A DNA stretch of 64,000 nucleotides. It comes from Pacificibacter maritimus (GTDB taxonomy: Bacteria; Pseudomonadota; Alphaproteobacteria; Rhodobacterales; Rhodobacteraceae). The position numbers and the translations under genes are program-made. The stretch lies in NCBI RefSeq assembly GCF_003814915.1, contig NZ_RKQK01000003.1, forward strand, positions 186,001-250,000, given 5' to 3'. The notes below the pieces were generated by a model. It was given only the letters and a program-made list of their open reading frames with translations. It searched no databases and was not told the DNA's origin. Below, piece by piece: positions 40,483-49,245 of the stretch (position 1 is its first letter; every line of letters starts with the position of its first letter).

Positions 40483-42096
40483 TTAAGCAAAGGCTGACCC
40501 CTCATCTTGCGTTTCTACGAAAGCAAACCCAAAGGCAGGCAGCGTCAAGCGAGACTTATCCAGTGCGGCATGTTTTTCGCCAGCAAGGATCGCCCCACCG
40601 CTTAGATCAACAGCTTGCTCTGTGTCGGACAGGTTGAAAACACCTGTCAGGGTCTTGCCCTCGAAACGACGCGCCACGGCCAATAAAGGATCAGGCAGTT
40701 TGGGAAAGCTGGTCTCGCCATAGCGCAGCTCGTTGCGATCCTTGCGAAAGGTCAAGGCGGCACGATAGGCCTGCAAAACCGTATCAGATTTGCCCTCTTG
40801 CTCAGAAACCGACCGCGCGATCTGTGGCGCTTTTACAGGCAACCAAGGTTCACCTGTTGAAAATCCCGCATGGGTTTGATTTGCGTCCCAAACCATCGGC
40901 GTGCGGCATCCATCGCGGCCTTTATTATCAGGCCAAAAATCGATATAGCCAAGATCCCGAAGCTCATGAAATTCAATATCAGTTTCGATTTGTCCCAACT
41001 CTTCACCTTGATAAATGCCCAAGGCCCCCGGAAAGCTGACCAGCATATTGATGGCTTGGCGCGCAACTGTATTTTGCAAGGCAGGTGTCGTGGCCCAACG
41101 GGTGACATGGCGCTGAACATCGTGGTTCGAAAAGGACCAACAAGGCCAACCATCGGGGGCTTTATTCAGAAATTCTGAAATGCAATTGCGGAAATGGTCT
41201 GGGCTGTGATCATGGCTCAGCATAGCGAAAGAATACGCCATGTGCAGTTTATCGCCGCCAGAGGTATATTGCCCCATGACTTCGACTTGGCGCAGCCCGT
41301 CTTCGCCCACTTCCCCGATCAGCATGCGATCCTCAAAGTCATTCATCAAAGCGCGAATGCGTTTTAAGATCGCAATATTTTCAGGCTGTGTTTTGGAAAA
41401 CAAATGAGTTTGAGCCTCATATGGATTGCCTGGAAATTCATCCCAGTTTGAAGCGGGGTTATCGCGCAGTTTCTTATCGTGCACATAGTAATTCACGGTG
41501 TCTAAACGGAATCCATCGACGCCACGCTCTAGCCAGAAACGCATAGCGTCAACCAAGGCATCAATCACTTCGGGGTTGTGAAAATTCAGATCTGGCTGAG
41601 ATACAAGAAAGTTGTGCAAGTAATATTGGCGACGGCGCGCATCAAACATCCAAGCAGAGCCGCCAAAGACAGACGGCCAATTTGTGGGCGGCGTGCCATC
41701 TTTTTGCGGATCCGCCCAAACGTACCAATCTGCCTTTGGATTGGTTTTGTCTTTACGGCTTTCAATGAACCACGGGTGCTGATCTGAAGTGTGTGACAAC
41801 ACCTGATCTATAATGACTTTCAACCCCAAATCATGCGCCTTGGCCATAAGCGCATCGAAATCATCGATCGTACCAAAAATGGCATTCACGCTGGTATAAT
41901 CTGAGACATCATAGCCCATATCTTTGTCGGGCGAGGTAAAGAATGGCGACAACCAGATCGCATCAACACCTAGCGATGCCACGTAATCCAGCCTGCGTGT
42001 AATGCCCTTAAGATCACCAATTCCGTCCCCGTTGTCATCTTGAAACGACCGTGGGTAGATTTGATAAATTACGGCATCACGCCACCATTCACGCAT
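40483..42096 (-). CDS. GH13 alpha-glucosidase
   Basis: A 537-residue cytoplasmic enzyme (no signal peptide) that hydrolyses terminal alpha-glucosidic bonds of malto- or isomalto-oligosaccharides. Motifs are DQVLSHTSDQHPWF, nucleophile Asp in DGFRLDTVNYY, acid Glu in LIGEVGE and the transition-state Asp in FSNHDVQRH. An AGGA site precedes the ATG. It heads the glycogen operon, where it could degrade oligosaccharides released by GlgX. A trehalose- or sucrose-type specificity cannot be excluded. Confidence 0.92.
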   Translation of the reverse strand: MREWWRDAVIYQIYPRSFQDDNGDGIGDLKGITRRLDYVASLGVDAIWLSPFFTSPDKDMGYDVSDYTSVNAIFGTIDDFDALMAKAHDLGLKVIIDQVLSHTSDQHPWFIESRKDKTNPKADWYVWADPQKDGTPPTNWPSVFGGSAWMFDARRRQYYLHNFLVSQPDLNFHNPEVIDALVDAMRFWLERGVDGFRLDTVNYYVHDKKLRDNPASNWDEFPGNPYEAQTHLFSKTQPENIAILKRIRALMNDFEDRMLIGEVGEDGLRQVEVMGQYTSGGDKLHMAYSFAMLSHDHSPDHFRNCISEFLNKAPDGWPCWSFSNHDVQRHVTRWATTPALQNTVARQAINMLVSFPGALGIYQGEELGQIETDIEFHELRDLGYIDFWPDNKGRDGCRTPMVWDANQTHAGFSTGEPWLPVKAPQIARSVSEQEGKSDTVLQAYRAALTFRKDRNELRYGETSFPKLPDPLLAVARRFEGKTLTGVFNLSDTEQAVDLSGGAILAGEKHAALDKSRLTLPAFGFAFVETQDEGSAFA

Positions 42097-42339
42097 AAAT
42101 TATATCCTTATGTTCGACCCCAAGCCCATGTCATTTAAGACAGGCCCCACCCCGCTCACATCAAAGGTGCCAAGCAGGTTGTTAAACTCAAGGGTATAAT
42201 GCGCGCTTTGGCAACAAAGAATATCACAGGCGCCAAACAAGTTGGTTGGCACGGCTGCGCATGGTCGGTGCAAACACCTTTACGATTGTCCTGTGGGTGA
42301 TACTGTCAAAAGCAACGAAAACAACCATGGACTTTGACG

Positions 42340-43185
42340 ATGAGCAACGCGACCAAACCCTGTATTATCTGCTGTGCCATCACGGGGTCTTTGCCGAAGA
42401 AAGCCAATAACCCTGCGGTTCCAATCAGCGTGTCAGAACAGATCGAAAGCACGCATGAGGCTTTTGAAGCGGGTGCCACAATCGTGCATGCCCATGTGCG
42501 CAACGATGATGAAACCCCATCCAGTGATCCCGAGAAATTCGCCCTTTTGCAAGATGGCATTCGCAAACATTGTCCCGGTATGATCATCCAGTTCTCAACT
42601 GGTGGGCGCTCGGGCGCAGGGGAGACACGCGGCGCGATGCTGAACCTTGCCCCCGATATGGCGTCTTTATCAGTTGGGTCAAATAACTTTCCAACCCGCG
42701 TGTACGAAAACCCGCCAGCCTTGATCGATTGGTTGGCGCAAGAAATGCGCAGCTATGATGTAAAGCCTGAAGTCGAAGCTTTTGACCTCAGCCATATTCA
42801 CCAAGCTGCAAGCATGGTCAAAGACGGGCGCATAGCGGGCAAGCTTTATATTCAATTCGTTATGGGCGTTCAAAACGCTATGCCTGTCGATCGCGATGTC
42901 TTTGATTACTATATCAAAACTGTGAAACGCCTCACGCCCGATGCCGAATGGTGCGCGGCAGGTATTGGTCGCCATCAGATCACCCTGAATGAATGGGCTG
43001 TGTCTGCGGGTGGGCATGCACGCACTGGTTTAGAAGACAATGTACGGATAGACAAAACGACCTTGGCCCCCTCCAACGCTGCCTTAGTGCGGCGTGTGAC
43101 CGAACTATGCGAGACCTATGAGCGCCCAGTTGCCACCTGGCAGGAAGCGCGTGAAATGCTAGGGTTGAAAATGCCTGTCAGATAA
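42340..43185 (+). CDS. BKACE family (3-keto-5-aminohexanoate cleavage enzyme, DUF849)
   Basis: A zinc-dependent beta-keto acid cleavage enzyme that condenses a beta-keto acid with acetyl-CoA to give acetoacetate plus a new CoA ester. The 281-residue protein has the zinc pair in TIVHAHVRND, the IQFSTGGRSG loop, and the catalytic Glu region GLEDNVRID. BKACE enzymes differ widely in substrate, and the neighbours do not identify it. A TTG six bases upstream is an alternative start. Confidence 0.88.
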   Translation: MSNATKPCIICCAITGSLPKKANNPAVPISVSEQIESTHEAFEAGATIVHAHVRNDDETPSSDPEKFALLQDGIRKHCPGMIIQFSTGGRSGAGETRGAMLNLAPDMASLSVGSNNFPTRVYENPPALIDWLAQEMRSYDVKPEVEAFDLSHIHQAASMVKDGRIAGKLYIQFVMGVQNAMPVDRDVFDYYIKTVKRLTPDAEWCAAGIGRHQITLNEWAVSAGGHARTGLEDNVRIDKTTLAPSNAALVRRVTELCETYERPVATWQEAREMLGLKMPVR

Positions 43186-43199
43186 AAAGATTGCGGTTG

Positions 43200-43823
43200 T
43201 TAAATCAGTGACCGCAAACGACCAACGATATTGTGGCAATCGTAAAAAGGCACCAATTTTGGGCCTGTGTCTTGGGCCAAAAGTGCGCGCACTTCGGCCA
43301 AAACAAGGCGTGTGACAAAAGGCAAATCCAATTCAAGCGCATCTTCTAAGCCGACCCATTGCAGGTATGATAATTCATCTTCTGCACGTGAGAAATCATC
43401 CAGATCGTCAACAACATCGCTGGCGTCACATAAGAAAAAGCGCGCATCAAAACGCCGCGGTCTATTGCGGGGGGTCACGGCACGAAAGATGAATTGCACA
43501 AGCGCGTTCGGGGTCAAAGACAGGCCCGTTTCTTCGCGCAATTCGCGCTGTGCGGCGACCAACAAAGCCTGCGCCACAGCACGCGAACTGTCTTGACCCA
43601 ACCGCTTTTCACAGCTTTCTGTCACGCGCAATTGCGCCTGTTGATCATAGTCCTGCGGGTCAACGCGCCCACCTGGAAACACAAATTTTCCGGGCATAAA
43701 CACCGCTTTATGCCCTCGTTGCCCCATCAAAACGCGTTCCCCCGATGGGGTTCGGCGCACTAAAATTGTTGTGGCCGCATCGTGAATTGGAACAACATCT
43801 GTATGGTTTGACCGATCAATCAT
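43200..43823 (-). CDS. Nudix hydrolase with split Nudix box
   Basis: A 207-residue Nudix protein. The box is interrupted: FVFPGGRVDPQDYD is separated by about 35 residues from the catalytic RELREETGLSL. This is the arrangement of NUDT19-like CoA or ADP-ribose diphosphatases. It follows the secretion adaptor gene by 20 bases on the same strand, but a functional link is unlikely. The substrate is not shown. Confidence 0.85.
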   Translation of the reverse strand: MIDRSNHTDVVPIHDAATTILVRRTPSGERVLMGQRGHKAVFMPGKFVFPGGRVDPQDYDQQAQLRVTESCEKRLGQDSSRAVAQALLVAAQRELREETGLSLTPNALVQFIFRAVTPRNRPRRFDARFFLCDASDVVDDLDDFSRAEDELSYLQWVGLEDALELDLPFVTRLVLAEVRALLAQDTGPKLVPFYDCHNIVGRLRSLI

Positions 43824-43843
43824 CCGCTGATGATAGCCTGCGT

Positions 43844-45013
43844 CTAGGGTTCGCGAAAGGCTTCTCTTGATTTATACAACGGCTTTAGAAGGTATTTCAA
43901 AAACGTCTTTGATCCCGTGTGCAATTCAACCTGCGCCCGCATACCAGGGCGCATTTCGATCTGGCTTTGGCGCTGTGTCAGACTGCTTAAATCGACCGAG
44001 GCCGTTACGCTGTAATAGGGCTGCGCATTGGGATCACGTTCGTCTTTAAATGTATCAGCGGAAAGAACTTTTACCTTGCCCGAAAGCGTGCCGTAGATCG
44101 TGTAATCATAGGCGGTCAATTTGATCGTTGCGTCTTGGCCAGGCTCCACATGGGCGATATCTTCAGGGCGCACGCGTGCTTCGACAAACAGTTCCTCATC
44201 GACAGGAATAATCTGCACGATTTCTTCCCCTGGGCGCACAACTCCGCCGATGGTTGTCAGGCTTAATTTGTTCACAACACCACGCATGGGCGATGTGATG
44301 ACAGTCCGATCCAGTTGATCTTCGGCCAAGGTCAAAGATTGTTTGACCGATGCGATTTCTTGCAAGGTCTCAGAAAATTCTTCGGCCTCGACCAAATTGG
44401 ATTGGGTTACGATTTCATTGTATTTCAGCTGCGCATCAGAATGCGCTTTGCGCGTGCGCGTCACTTCGATCAGGGCCACGACATTGCGCGACAGCATGTC
44501 TTCCATCAGGGCGCGTTCACTTTCGACCTGTTTCAACACATTCAGAGCCCCTTCTGATCGGGCCAAATAGTCAGCACTGCGCGCTTTTAGCAATGCTTGT
44601 TCTGAGGCCACAACATCGGGCGCACGCGCGGCTAAATCTTCGGGTACAGTGAAGGTATCAAGGTCATTCAGCTCAGCCACTAAACGCAGTTTACGCACCT
44701 CAAGCGCGTCTAGCCGATCTTGTAAATCCTCAGCAGATGTCCGAAATTCTGTACCGCTGAGCGTCGCCAAAACATCGCCTTTGGAAACGATATCGCCCTC
44801 TTTCACTAACAATGTCGAAAGAATGCCGCCCTCAAGGTTTTGAATGATTTGTGGCCGCGAGGATGAAATCATCTCGCCATCTGCGCGCACAATTTCATCA
44901 ACCGAAGCAAAAGAGGCCCAAACCAAAAACACCACGATGACCAACGCCACGATACGGATAATCCAGCCAGGGCGATCCATGTCTTTTTCGATAAGATGCT
45001 CAACGCTAGACAC
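43844..45013 (-). CDS. Type I secretion membrane fusion protein (HlyD family)
   Basis: A 389-residue periplasmic adaptor linking the ABC exporter to the outer-membrane channel. It has a short cytoplasmic N-terminus and one transmembrane helix (about residues 18-36). A lipoyl half (ADGEMISSSRPQIIQNLEGGILSTLLVKEGDIV), long coiled-coil helices (about 90-240), the second lipoyl part (VITSPMRGVVNKL) and the C-terminal beta-barrel with the PGMRAQVELHTG signature follow. The GTG start shares one base with the ABC gene stop (TAGTG). Confidence 0.93.
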   Translation of the reverse strand: MSSVEHLIEKDMDRPGWIIRIVALVIVVFLVWASFASVDEIVRADGEMISSSRPQIIQNLEGGILSTLLVKEGDIVSKGDVLATLSGTEFRTSAEDLQDRLDALEVRKLRLVAELNDLDTFTVPEDLAARAPDVVASEQALLKARSADYLARSEGALNVLKQVESERALMEDMLSRNVVALIEVTRTRKAHSDAQLKYNEIVTQSNLVEAEEFSETLQEIASVKQSLTLAEDQLDRTVITSPMRGVVNKLSLTTIGGVVRPGEEIVQIIPVDEELFVEARVRPEDIAHVEPGQDATIKLTAYDYTIYGTLSGKVKVLSADTFKDERDPNAQPYYSVTASVDLSSLTQRQSQIEMRPGMRAQVELHTGSKTFLKYLLKPLYKSREAFREP

Positions 45014-47826
45014 TAGGCTTTTCCGCCGCTTGATTTTGACAAATGCGCCAAGACTTGATCACGCGGACCATCAACAACCAAACGCCCGTCTTTTAGAACC
45101 ATCGTGCGATCTGCCAAACCTACAATCGGCATGCGGTGGGTTGCGATCAAAGCGGTGCGCCCTTGCAACCATGCCCCCAAACGATCAACCAAACCCGTTT
45201 CGAGTGATTGATCCAGCGACGCTGTGGGTTCATCCAGCAAGCACACACTTGGGTTTTGCAACCACAGACGCGCCCAACCAATAGATTGGCGCTGCCCTAC
45301 AGATAGGCCTTCGCCGCCGTCCCGAATTTCCAAATCCAGACCACGGTGATGTGCGCGAACAAATGGTCCAAGACCTGAGAAATCCAAGGCCGCCAGCAGA
45401 CGATCATCATCGCGCTCAAGGCCACCCAAGTTCAAGTTGTCGCGCAACGTCCCTGCAAACAAACGCACGTCTTGGCCCAGATAACCAACATTGCGACGAA
45501 TATCGCGTGGCTCAATCTGGTTCATCTCAGCACCGTCCAGCAGGACACGCCCACGTGTCGGCGTGTAAAGCCCAGCAAGCACTTTCAGCATCGACGACTT
45601 TCCAGAGCCGTTGGCCCCAAGGACTGCAACGATCTGTCCCGCTTTGATATCCAGCGCAGGCAAATCCAGCGTTGGCGCGCCTTCGTCATCGTAGCGAAAC
45701 TGTAATTCGCGGATTGCATATTCGCCTTGAAGATGGTCACGGCGTAGAAAATTACGATCTTCGTCCGCATCTTGGGCAGACAATGCAATAGCATTGAGAC
45801 CCTCAAGGGCTGTCTTCACATTGCTCCAACGCGCCATGGTTCCTGACAACTGCGTCAGTGGCGCTAAGGTTCGCGATGTCAAAATACCCGTGGCGATGAT
45901 CGTACCGACGGTAAATTCACCCGCAAAAACCAAATATGTGCCCAAAACAACCGCAGATAAATAGGTGATCTGCTGGATGCCTTGGCTCCAAAACGTGAGA
46001 AACCCTGCAAGCTTGCGTTGCTCAGATGATTTCGCAGCACCCAGCACATTCAATTCATCCCAAATGCGGCGCACACGATCTTCGCCGCGTTGGGTTTTGA
46101 TCGTGTCCAATTCAAACACCGCTTCATGTAGCAAACGCGATGCTTTCGCCGAAGCGCCTTGGGATTCCACAGTCAAACGCATCATTTTCTTTTGAAAGAA
46201 ATATCCAGGCACGACCATGATCACCGCGCCAAGCATCAAGACCCAGACAACAGGCCCCGCGATGGTGGCAACGAGCGCAAAAAACAAAAAGATAAACGGA
46301 ATATCCGCGACTGTCCCGATCGTGGAAGCCGTGAAAAATTCACGCACAGATGAAAATTCACGCATAGCCGAAAACAGTCCCGACGGCGACGTAGGTCGCG
46401 CATCCGAGCGCATGCCCAGCAGTTTTTCCATCAACATGGATTGCACGCGCATTTCGATCTGTCGCCCTGCGCCATCCATCAAACGTGAGCGCGCCAACTT
46501 TATAGCAGCTTCAAGCGCTACGGCCAAAACCGCGCCAAATGCCAAAACCCACAGCGTGGATTGCGATTGATGGGGAATCACGCGGTCGTAGACCTGCAAA
46601 GAAAATAATGCCACGGCGACAGCCAAGAGGTTTGCCACCAATGACCCCAAAGCAATTTCACCGATTTGTTTGCGAAATGCGCCAAACTGCCCCCAAAACC
46701 AATGCTGTGCAAAGGCGGCAGGCGCATAGCTTTTGGTCAGGCTCGCAAGTGATTTGCTGGCGCGCACAACAGTGCCCGAAAAGAACGGCGCAAATTCATA
46801 CATCGGCACTTCTGCTGTTTGGTCAGGCGCGCTTTTATCGAAGATGGTCAGCACATCGCCTTTTTGCGACAAAACCAAGATCACGTGCCCCGATGTCATT
46901 TTAGCCAAAGCGGGCCAAGCTTTGGGGGTGATACTGGCCAAAACCGACACATCCGCATTCAAACCGCATGATTTCAAACCGCCGACTAAGGCGTTAACAC
47001 TCACGTCTTCATCGGGTTCTGACGCGAACCTATCCAGTATATCTGAAACCAGTACTGTCATGCCAAGGCGTGACGCATAAGTGGCAACAAGTTCTGCCCG
47101 TGCTTGATGTTTTGATGACGCCTGCTTTACGGGAGCTTTTGCCGTTGGGGCGGGAATTTTAGCTGTTTGCGCCTGAACGGGAAGCGCCTGCGTGGCGGCT
47201 TTTGGCCTTGCTACAGGCTGCGGTTCTGCGGCCTTGGCAACAGGCACGGCACTATCTGGTTCCTGCGCGGGTTTTGAAGCTGGCGCGCTCTGCGCTTGTG
47301 GCGGTGTCGTGGTTTTAGGTTTACTGGGCGCTACGAATTTCTCACGCGGGCCATCGGTAATCCTTGGTTGCGGTTGAGCGTCAGTGTCACACGTATCAGA
47401 TTTAGTTTTAGCATCACTCACACGTTTGCGCACGGCGTCTGCGGCCGCTTTTTTTAGCGCCGCTTTTGGATCAACGCTTGGTGACTCTGTGATGGGCTGG
47501 GCATCTGCGTCGCGGGGCGCTTTGAGCGCCTCATCAATAATATCCTCAACCTCTTTAGCGCTTGGCTCCGCACGTTTGGTTGCCTCAGTCAAAGAAAGTG
47601 GCAGAGCAACTTTTGCTTTTGGCTTTGCAAACATCCGCTTGGGTTTCGCGGCTGCATCACGTTGGTCGGCTGATGACTTCGGTTCTTTTTTTGGTTTTGC
47701 GATGCCACCCAAATGCACCGTCAATGGGCCAATCTTTTTGGCGCGCGGCGGCTTGGCTTCGTTGGACACATCCTTGGGCGCGGCCAAAGGCGTTGAGGTA
47801 AAAGTGAGTTTTGGCAAAAGGCTCAA
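45013..47826 (-). CDS. Type I secretion ABC exporter with C39-like domain and long N-terminal extension
   Basis: A 937-residue inner-membrane exporter, about 200 residues longer than usual. Residues 1-235 are a low-complexity Ala/Pro/Lys-rich extension. Residues about 236-365 look like a C39-like domain without the catalytic Cys, used to bind substrate. Six transmembrane helices span about 380-655. The ATPase domain has Walker A GANGSGKSS, signature LSVGQRQ, Walker B VCLLDEPTAS and the H-loop ATHR. The TTG start overlaps the TolC stop. With HlyD and TolC it should export the Ig-repeat protein. Confidence 0.93.
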   Translation of the reverse strand: MSLLPKLTFTSTPLAAPKDVSNEAKPPRAKKIGPLTVHLGGIAKPKKEPKSSADQRDAAAKPKRMFAKPKAKVALPLSLTEATKRAEPSAKEVEDIIDEALKAPRDADAQPITESPSVDPKAALKKAAADAVRKRVSDAKTKSDTCDTDAQPQPRITDGPREKFVAPSKPKTTTPPQAQSAPASKPAQEPDSAVPVAKAAEPQPVARPKAATQALPVQAQTAKIPAPTAKAPVKQASSKHQARAELVATYASRLGMTVLVSDILDRFASEPDEDVSVNALVGGLKSCGLNADVSVLASITPKAWPALAKMTSGHVILVLSQKGDVLTIFDKSAPDQTAEVPMYEFAPFFSGTVVRASKSLASLTKSYAPAAFAQHWFWGQFGAFRKQIGEIALGSLVANLLAVAVALFSLQVYDRVIPHQSQSTLWVLAFGAVLAVALEAAIKLARSRLMDGAGRQIEMRVQSMLMEKLLGMRSDARPTSPSGLFSAMREFSSVREFFTASTIGTVADIPFIFLFFALVATIAGPVVWVLMLGAVIMVVPGYFFQKKMMRLTVESQGASAKASRLLHEAVFELDTIKTQRGEDRVRRIWDELNVLGAAKSSEQRKLAGFLTFWSQGIQQITYLSAVVLGTYLVFAGEFTVGTIIATGILTSRTLAPLTQLSGTMARWSNVKTALEGLNAIALSAQDADEDRNFLRRDHLQGEYAIRELQFRYDDEGAPTLDLPALDIKAGQIVAVLGANGSGKSSMLKVLAGLYTPTRGRVLLDGAEMNQIEPRDIRRNVGYLGQDVRLFAGTLRDNLNLGGLERDDDRLLAALDFSGLGPFVRAHHRGLDLEIRDGGEGLSVGQRQSIGWARLWLQNPSVCLLDEPTASLDQSLETGLVDRLGAWLQGRTALIATHRMPIVGLADRTMVLKDGRLVVDGPRDQVLAHLSKSSGGKA

Positions 47827-49181
47827 ATCTTCGCCCCCTCAGCCAAAGCACCTGCATCGCGTGCCATATCCAGCTGTGTCAGTGTGATTTCGTATTTCAA
47901 ATCGATATGCTTTAATTCGCTGCGCACCATTTGTTCGTAAACGCTAACCACATCCATCACGGTTTTTTGGCCGCCTTCGAATTGTTCTTGGAACAAACGG
48001 AAATTGGTGCGGTTTTGCTGTACGAGTTCAGCCGCATCGCGTTCTTGTCGCAGCAGTGCTGTCAGTTCGGTTTGCAAACGTGCCGCTTTACGCGCAGCTG
48101 TTTCAGTCGCCAGTGCGATACGCGCATTTGCAGCACGTTCTTGGGCTTTGAGCGCTTCCATTTCAGCGCCAGTGCCCACGCCAAGATTTGCAGCGCCACC
48201 AAATTCGATGCCAGCACTGTTTTTCTGACCCAAAGTGCCGCCAGCGCTCAAGGCAGGCAAAAGACCTGCGCGCGCGGCTTGGCTTTCGGCAATGGCACGT
48301 CGACCTTCGGCCTGTGCCCGCAAGACTTCCAGCGGTGTCAAGGCGGGGTTTGGTGTCGCAATCGCATGTGCTTGGGTAAGTTGCGCCACGTCGCGCCCGT
48401 TTGTCATGGCTTTAAATTCTGCGATTGCAGCTAGATTTGCCTCGCGATGTGTGGCGGCTTCTTGATCCATATCCGCCAGTTTTGTGCGCACGACACGTTG
48501 ATCTGACAGGCTCGACAATCCGCCGCTGACACGCACGGACACAACACGGTTGAATTCACGCATACGCCCAAGACCACTTTCGGCCATCGCCGCCTTTTCG
48601 CGAGCTGCAGCCGCTGTAATGAACAGGGTGAGGCCAGCATGGAGACGATCATTGACATCTTGCGACAAGGCGACAGCAGAGACTTCGACATCTGCCGCTG
48701 CAAAAGCCCGTTCGGCTTTGCGTTTTCCATTGTCGTAGAGTACTTGATCCACGATCAGCCCAGCGGCCAAATCGCCAAGTGCTGTCAGTGAAATTGTCGG
48801 TCCGATGGTGGGCAACCAGTTTTTATCGCGCGCGACAGATCGCATTTTAGCCGCACGCAATTCGGCCTGCGCTAAGCCAGATGAGGTTTCCAGCATCGTT
48901 TGGGCCACAGGCGCATAGGGCGAGGACACCGGTAGCACCGATTTGCGTGCAATAAGCCCATCTATGATATCGGATGATTTATCTAAGCGCGCCACATCCA
49001 AACTTGACCCATCAGCAGTCGCGATAGATTTGGCACTGTTGTCGCCACTTGTAAGATCGCGCATAAAAGCGACAGGTTTGACATCGGACAGTTTGGACAG
49101 CCCAGATGTACCCTGAACGCAGCCACATAAACATGCAGCTGCGCCGATCAATAGTGCCTGTTTTAACCCAATACGCGTCAC
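47823..49181 (-). CDS. TolC-family outer-membrane efflux protein, lipoprotein type
   Basis: The outer-membrane channel of the type I system. From the GTG at 49181 it has 452 residues. It starts with a signal peptide and lipobox (LLIGAAACLCGC), so it is probably acylated. Long alpha-helical hairpins follow, with two TolC repeats (one around SSGLAQAELRAAKMRS, one around EQFEGGQKTVMDVVSVYEQ). Longer upstream reading runs into the adhesin gene stop and is rejected. The gene begins 64 bases after the adhesin. Confidence 0.9.
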   Translation of the reverse strand: MTRIGLKQALLIGAAACLCGCVQGTSGLSKLSDVKPVAFMRDLTSGDNSAKSIATADGSSLDVARLDKSSDIIDGLIARKSVLPVSSPYAPVAQTMLETSSGLAQAELRAAKMRSVARDKNWLPTIGPTISLTALGDLAAGLIVDQVLYDNGKRKAERAFAAADVEVSAVALSQDVNDRLHAGLTLFITAAAAREKAAMAESGLGRMREFNRVVSVRVSGGLSSLSDQRVVRTKLADMDQEAATHREANLAAIAEFKAMTNGRDVAQLTQAHAIATPNPALTPLEVLRAQAEGRRAIAESQAARAGLLPALSAGGTLGQKNSAGIEFGGAANLGVGTGAEMEALKAQERAANARIALATETAARKAARLQTELTALLRQERDAAELVQQNRTNFRLFQEQFEGGQKTVMDVVSVYEQMVRSELKHIDLKYEITLTQLDMARDAGALAEGAKI

Positions 49182-49245
49182 CTTTACCCCACCCTTTTGG
49201 TCTCGCCTAAGCGAGGGCAGTGAACTGCCCCCGCAGTGGTTTGGT

